This document shows positions 34,648-35,169 of a stretch of 35,169 nt of DNA, in pieces; position 1 is the first letter of the stretch; each line of letters starts with the position of its first letter. The DNA comes from Lachnospiraceae bacterium (GTDB taxonomy: Bacteria > Bacillota > Clostridia > Lachnospirales > Lachnospiraceae). The DNA is taken from the NCBI GenBank assembly GCA_017624115.1, contig JAGANQ010000004.1:1-35169 (forward strand). The letters run 5' to 3'. A model generated the notes under the pieces. That model was given only the letters and a program-made list of their open reading frames with translations. It was not told the origin of the DNA and searched no databases. Both the position numbers and the translations under genes were made by a program.

Positions 34648-34657
34648 TGCAGATGCG

Positions 34658-35047
34658 CTACACCAGCAGCTTCTTTATTTCCTCCGCCTCTTCCTTCGTA
34701 CACTCTTCTTCGCCATATCTGGCTCTCTCATAAATTCTGCAGATTTTCTCCTGTTCTTCCGGCCTTATCCTCTGCTTCATTCTTCTGCTCTCAACCATTG
34801 CAAGCAGCTCCTTCGGTGTAGACGCTTCCGGTACTGTTTCCTTTTTCTTAAATCCCTTCTTAATGTACCTCCTGTATTCTCTGCGGATTCTCTGATTCAC
34901 GCTTTCTTTCTCCTTTGCCTTTCCAAAACTTCCGGCAAAGAATTTTCCCGGAAATCCCAGCTCCGCCTTCATCTCCTTTACCAGAAATTCCTTCTCATCA
35001 TCATTCTCTTTTCTGTTTGCATAATAACCTTTATACATCCGGTACAT
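34658..35047 (-). CDS. C-terminal part of a DUF4129-like membrane protein; apparent frameshift and window edge
   Basis: The open frame gives 129 residues, charged and helical, with REYRRYIKKGFKK, STPKELL and KICRIYERARYGEEE. This pattern (TP-E-L then Y-E-RARYG) resembles the cytosolic DUF4129 tail of transglutaminase-like membrane proteins. The ATG at 35045-35047 has no ribosome binding site, which argues against a true start. Upstream, a different minus-strand frame is open from the window edge (35169) to 34978. It encodes a hydrophobic helix (ALLLLIVPIGYLLFVRH) that would fit just before MYRMYKGYY. I infer one gene extending right, with a shift of -1 near 35045-35060. A separate small gene is the alternative. 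Confidence 0.6.
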   Translation of the reverse strand: MYRMYKGYYANRKENDDEKEFLVKEMKAELGFPGKFFAGSFGKAKEKESVNQRIRREYRRYIKKGFKKKETVPEASTPKELLAMVESRRMKQRIRPEEQEKICRIYERARYGEEECTKEEAEEIKKLLV

Positions 35048-35169
35048 GAGATATGTCTCACAAACAGCAGATACCCTATCGGCACGATAAGCAAAAGCAA
35101 GGCTCTGTATTGCTCAGGCTGCTCCGCATCATAAAACAATCCCAATACCGTACACGCAATAGTGTGATA

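Overview
The window looks like a chromosomal backbone segment from a low-to-mid GC Gram-positive anaerobe of the class Clostridia, most likely family Lachnospiraceae. The reasons are gene order (acpP-rnc-smc-ftsY ... ylxM-ffh-rpsP-khpA-rimM-trmD-rplS, the yceD-rpmF pair, and an Asp23/fatty-acid-kinase-like/recG block), consensus sigma-A-type promoters with 17-18 bp spacers, strong AGGAGG ribosome binding sites, the pta-ackA acetate pathway, and a secreted protein with glucan/choline-binding-type repeats. I saw no phage, transposase, CRISPR array, rRNA or tRNA gene.

Layout. Positions 1-15225 are all on the minus strand, so transcription runs from right to left: yceD-rpmF, plsX-acpP, rnc-smc-ftsY, ilvA-eamA-ylxM, ffh-rpsP-khpA-rimM-trmD, then cls, then rplS (cut by the left edge). 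This is the protein-targeting, ribosome-maturation, chromosome-condensation and fatty-acid-initiation core, with three less usual passengers: ilvA and an EamA transporter between ftsY and ylxM, and cardiolipin synthase between trmD and rplS. Positions 15341-17574 hold ackA and pta (minus). Divergent from pta is tmcAL (17805-19079, plus), whose product uses acetate. A bidirectional terminator separates it from a chemoreceptor gene (19175-21475, minus). Next come a KdpD/KdpE-like two-component pair lacking the usual KdpD N-terminus (21621-23385), an operon of a YycJ/WalJ-like metallo-beta-lactamase, an ACT protein and a DUF711 protein (23607-26070), recG, a FakA/YloV-like DAK2 protein, an Asp23 protein, and a secreted repeat protein with a probable cysteine-peptidase/amidase domain (30631-31602). 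At the right, punA and an ABC-F ATPase form a plus-strand operon (31785-34575), facing the 3' end of a DUF4129-like membrane protein gene that appears frameshifted and runs off the window.

No gap between genes exceeds 300 bases. The four longest (about 210-230 bases each: before plsX, between pta and tmcAL, between DUF711 and kdpD, and between recG and the MBL gene) are described below.

The strongest unexplained signal is not a gene. It is a tandem, structure-conserving repeat in the leader between recG and the MBL gene (26091-26233), transcribed from a near-consensus promoter, with paired base changes that keep a hairpin. I do not see convincing evidence of a wholly new multi-gene system; most of the window is conserved housekeeping DNA. 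All functional calls come from reading motifs and gene order; no database search was run.
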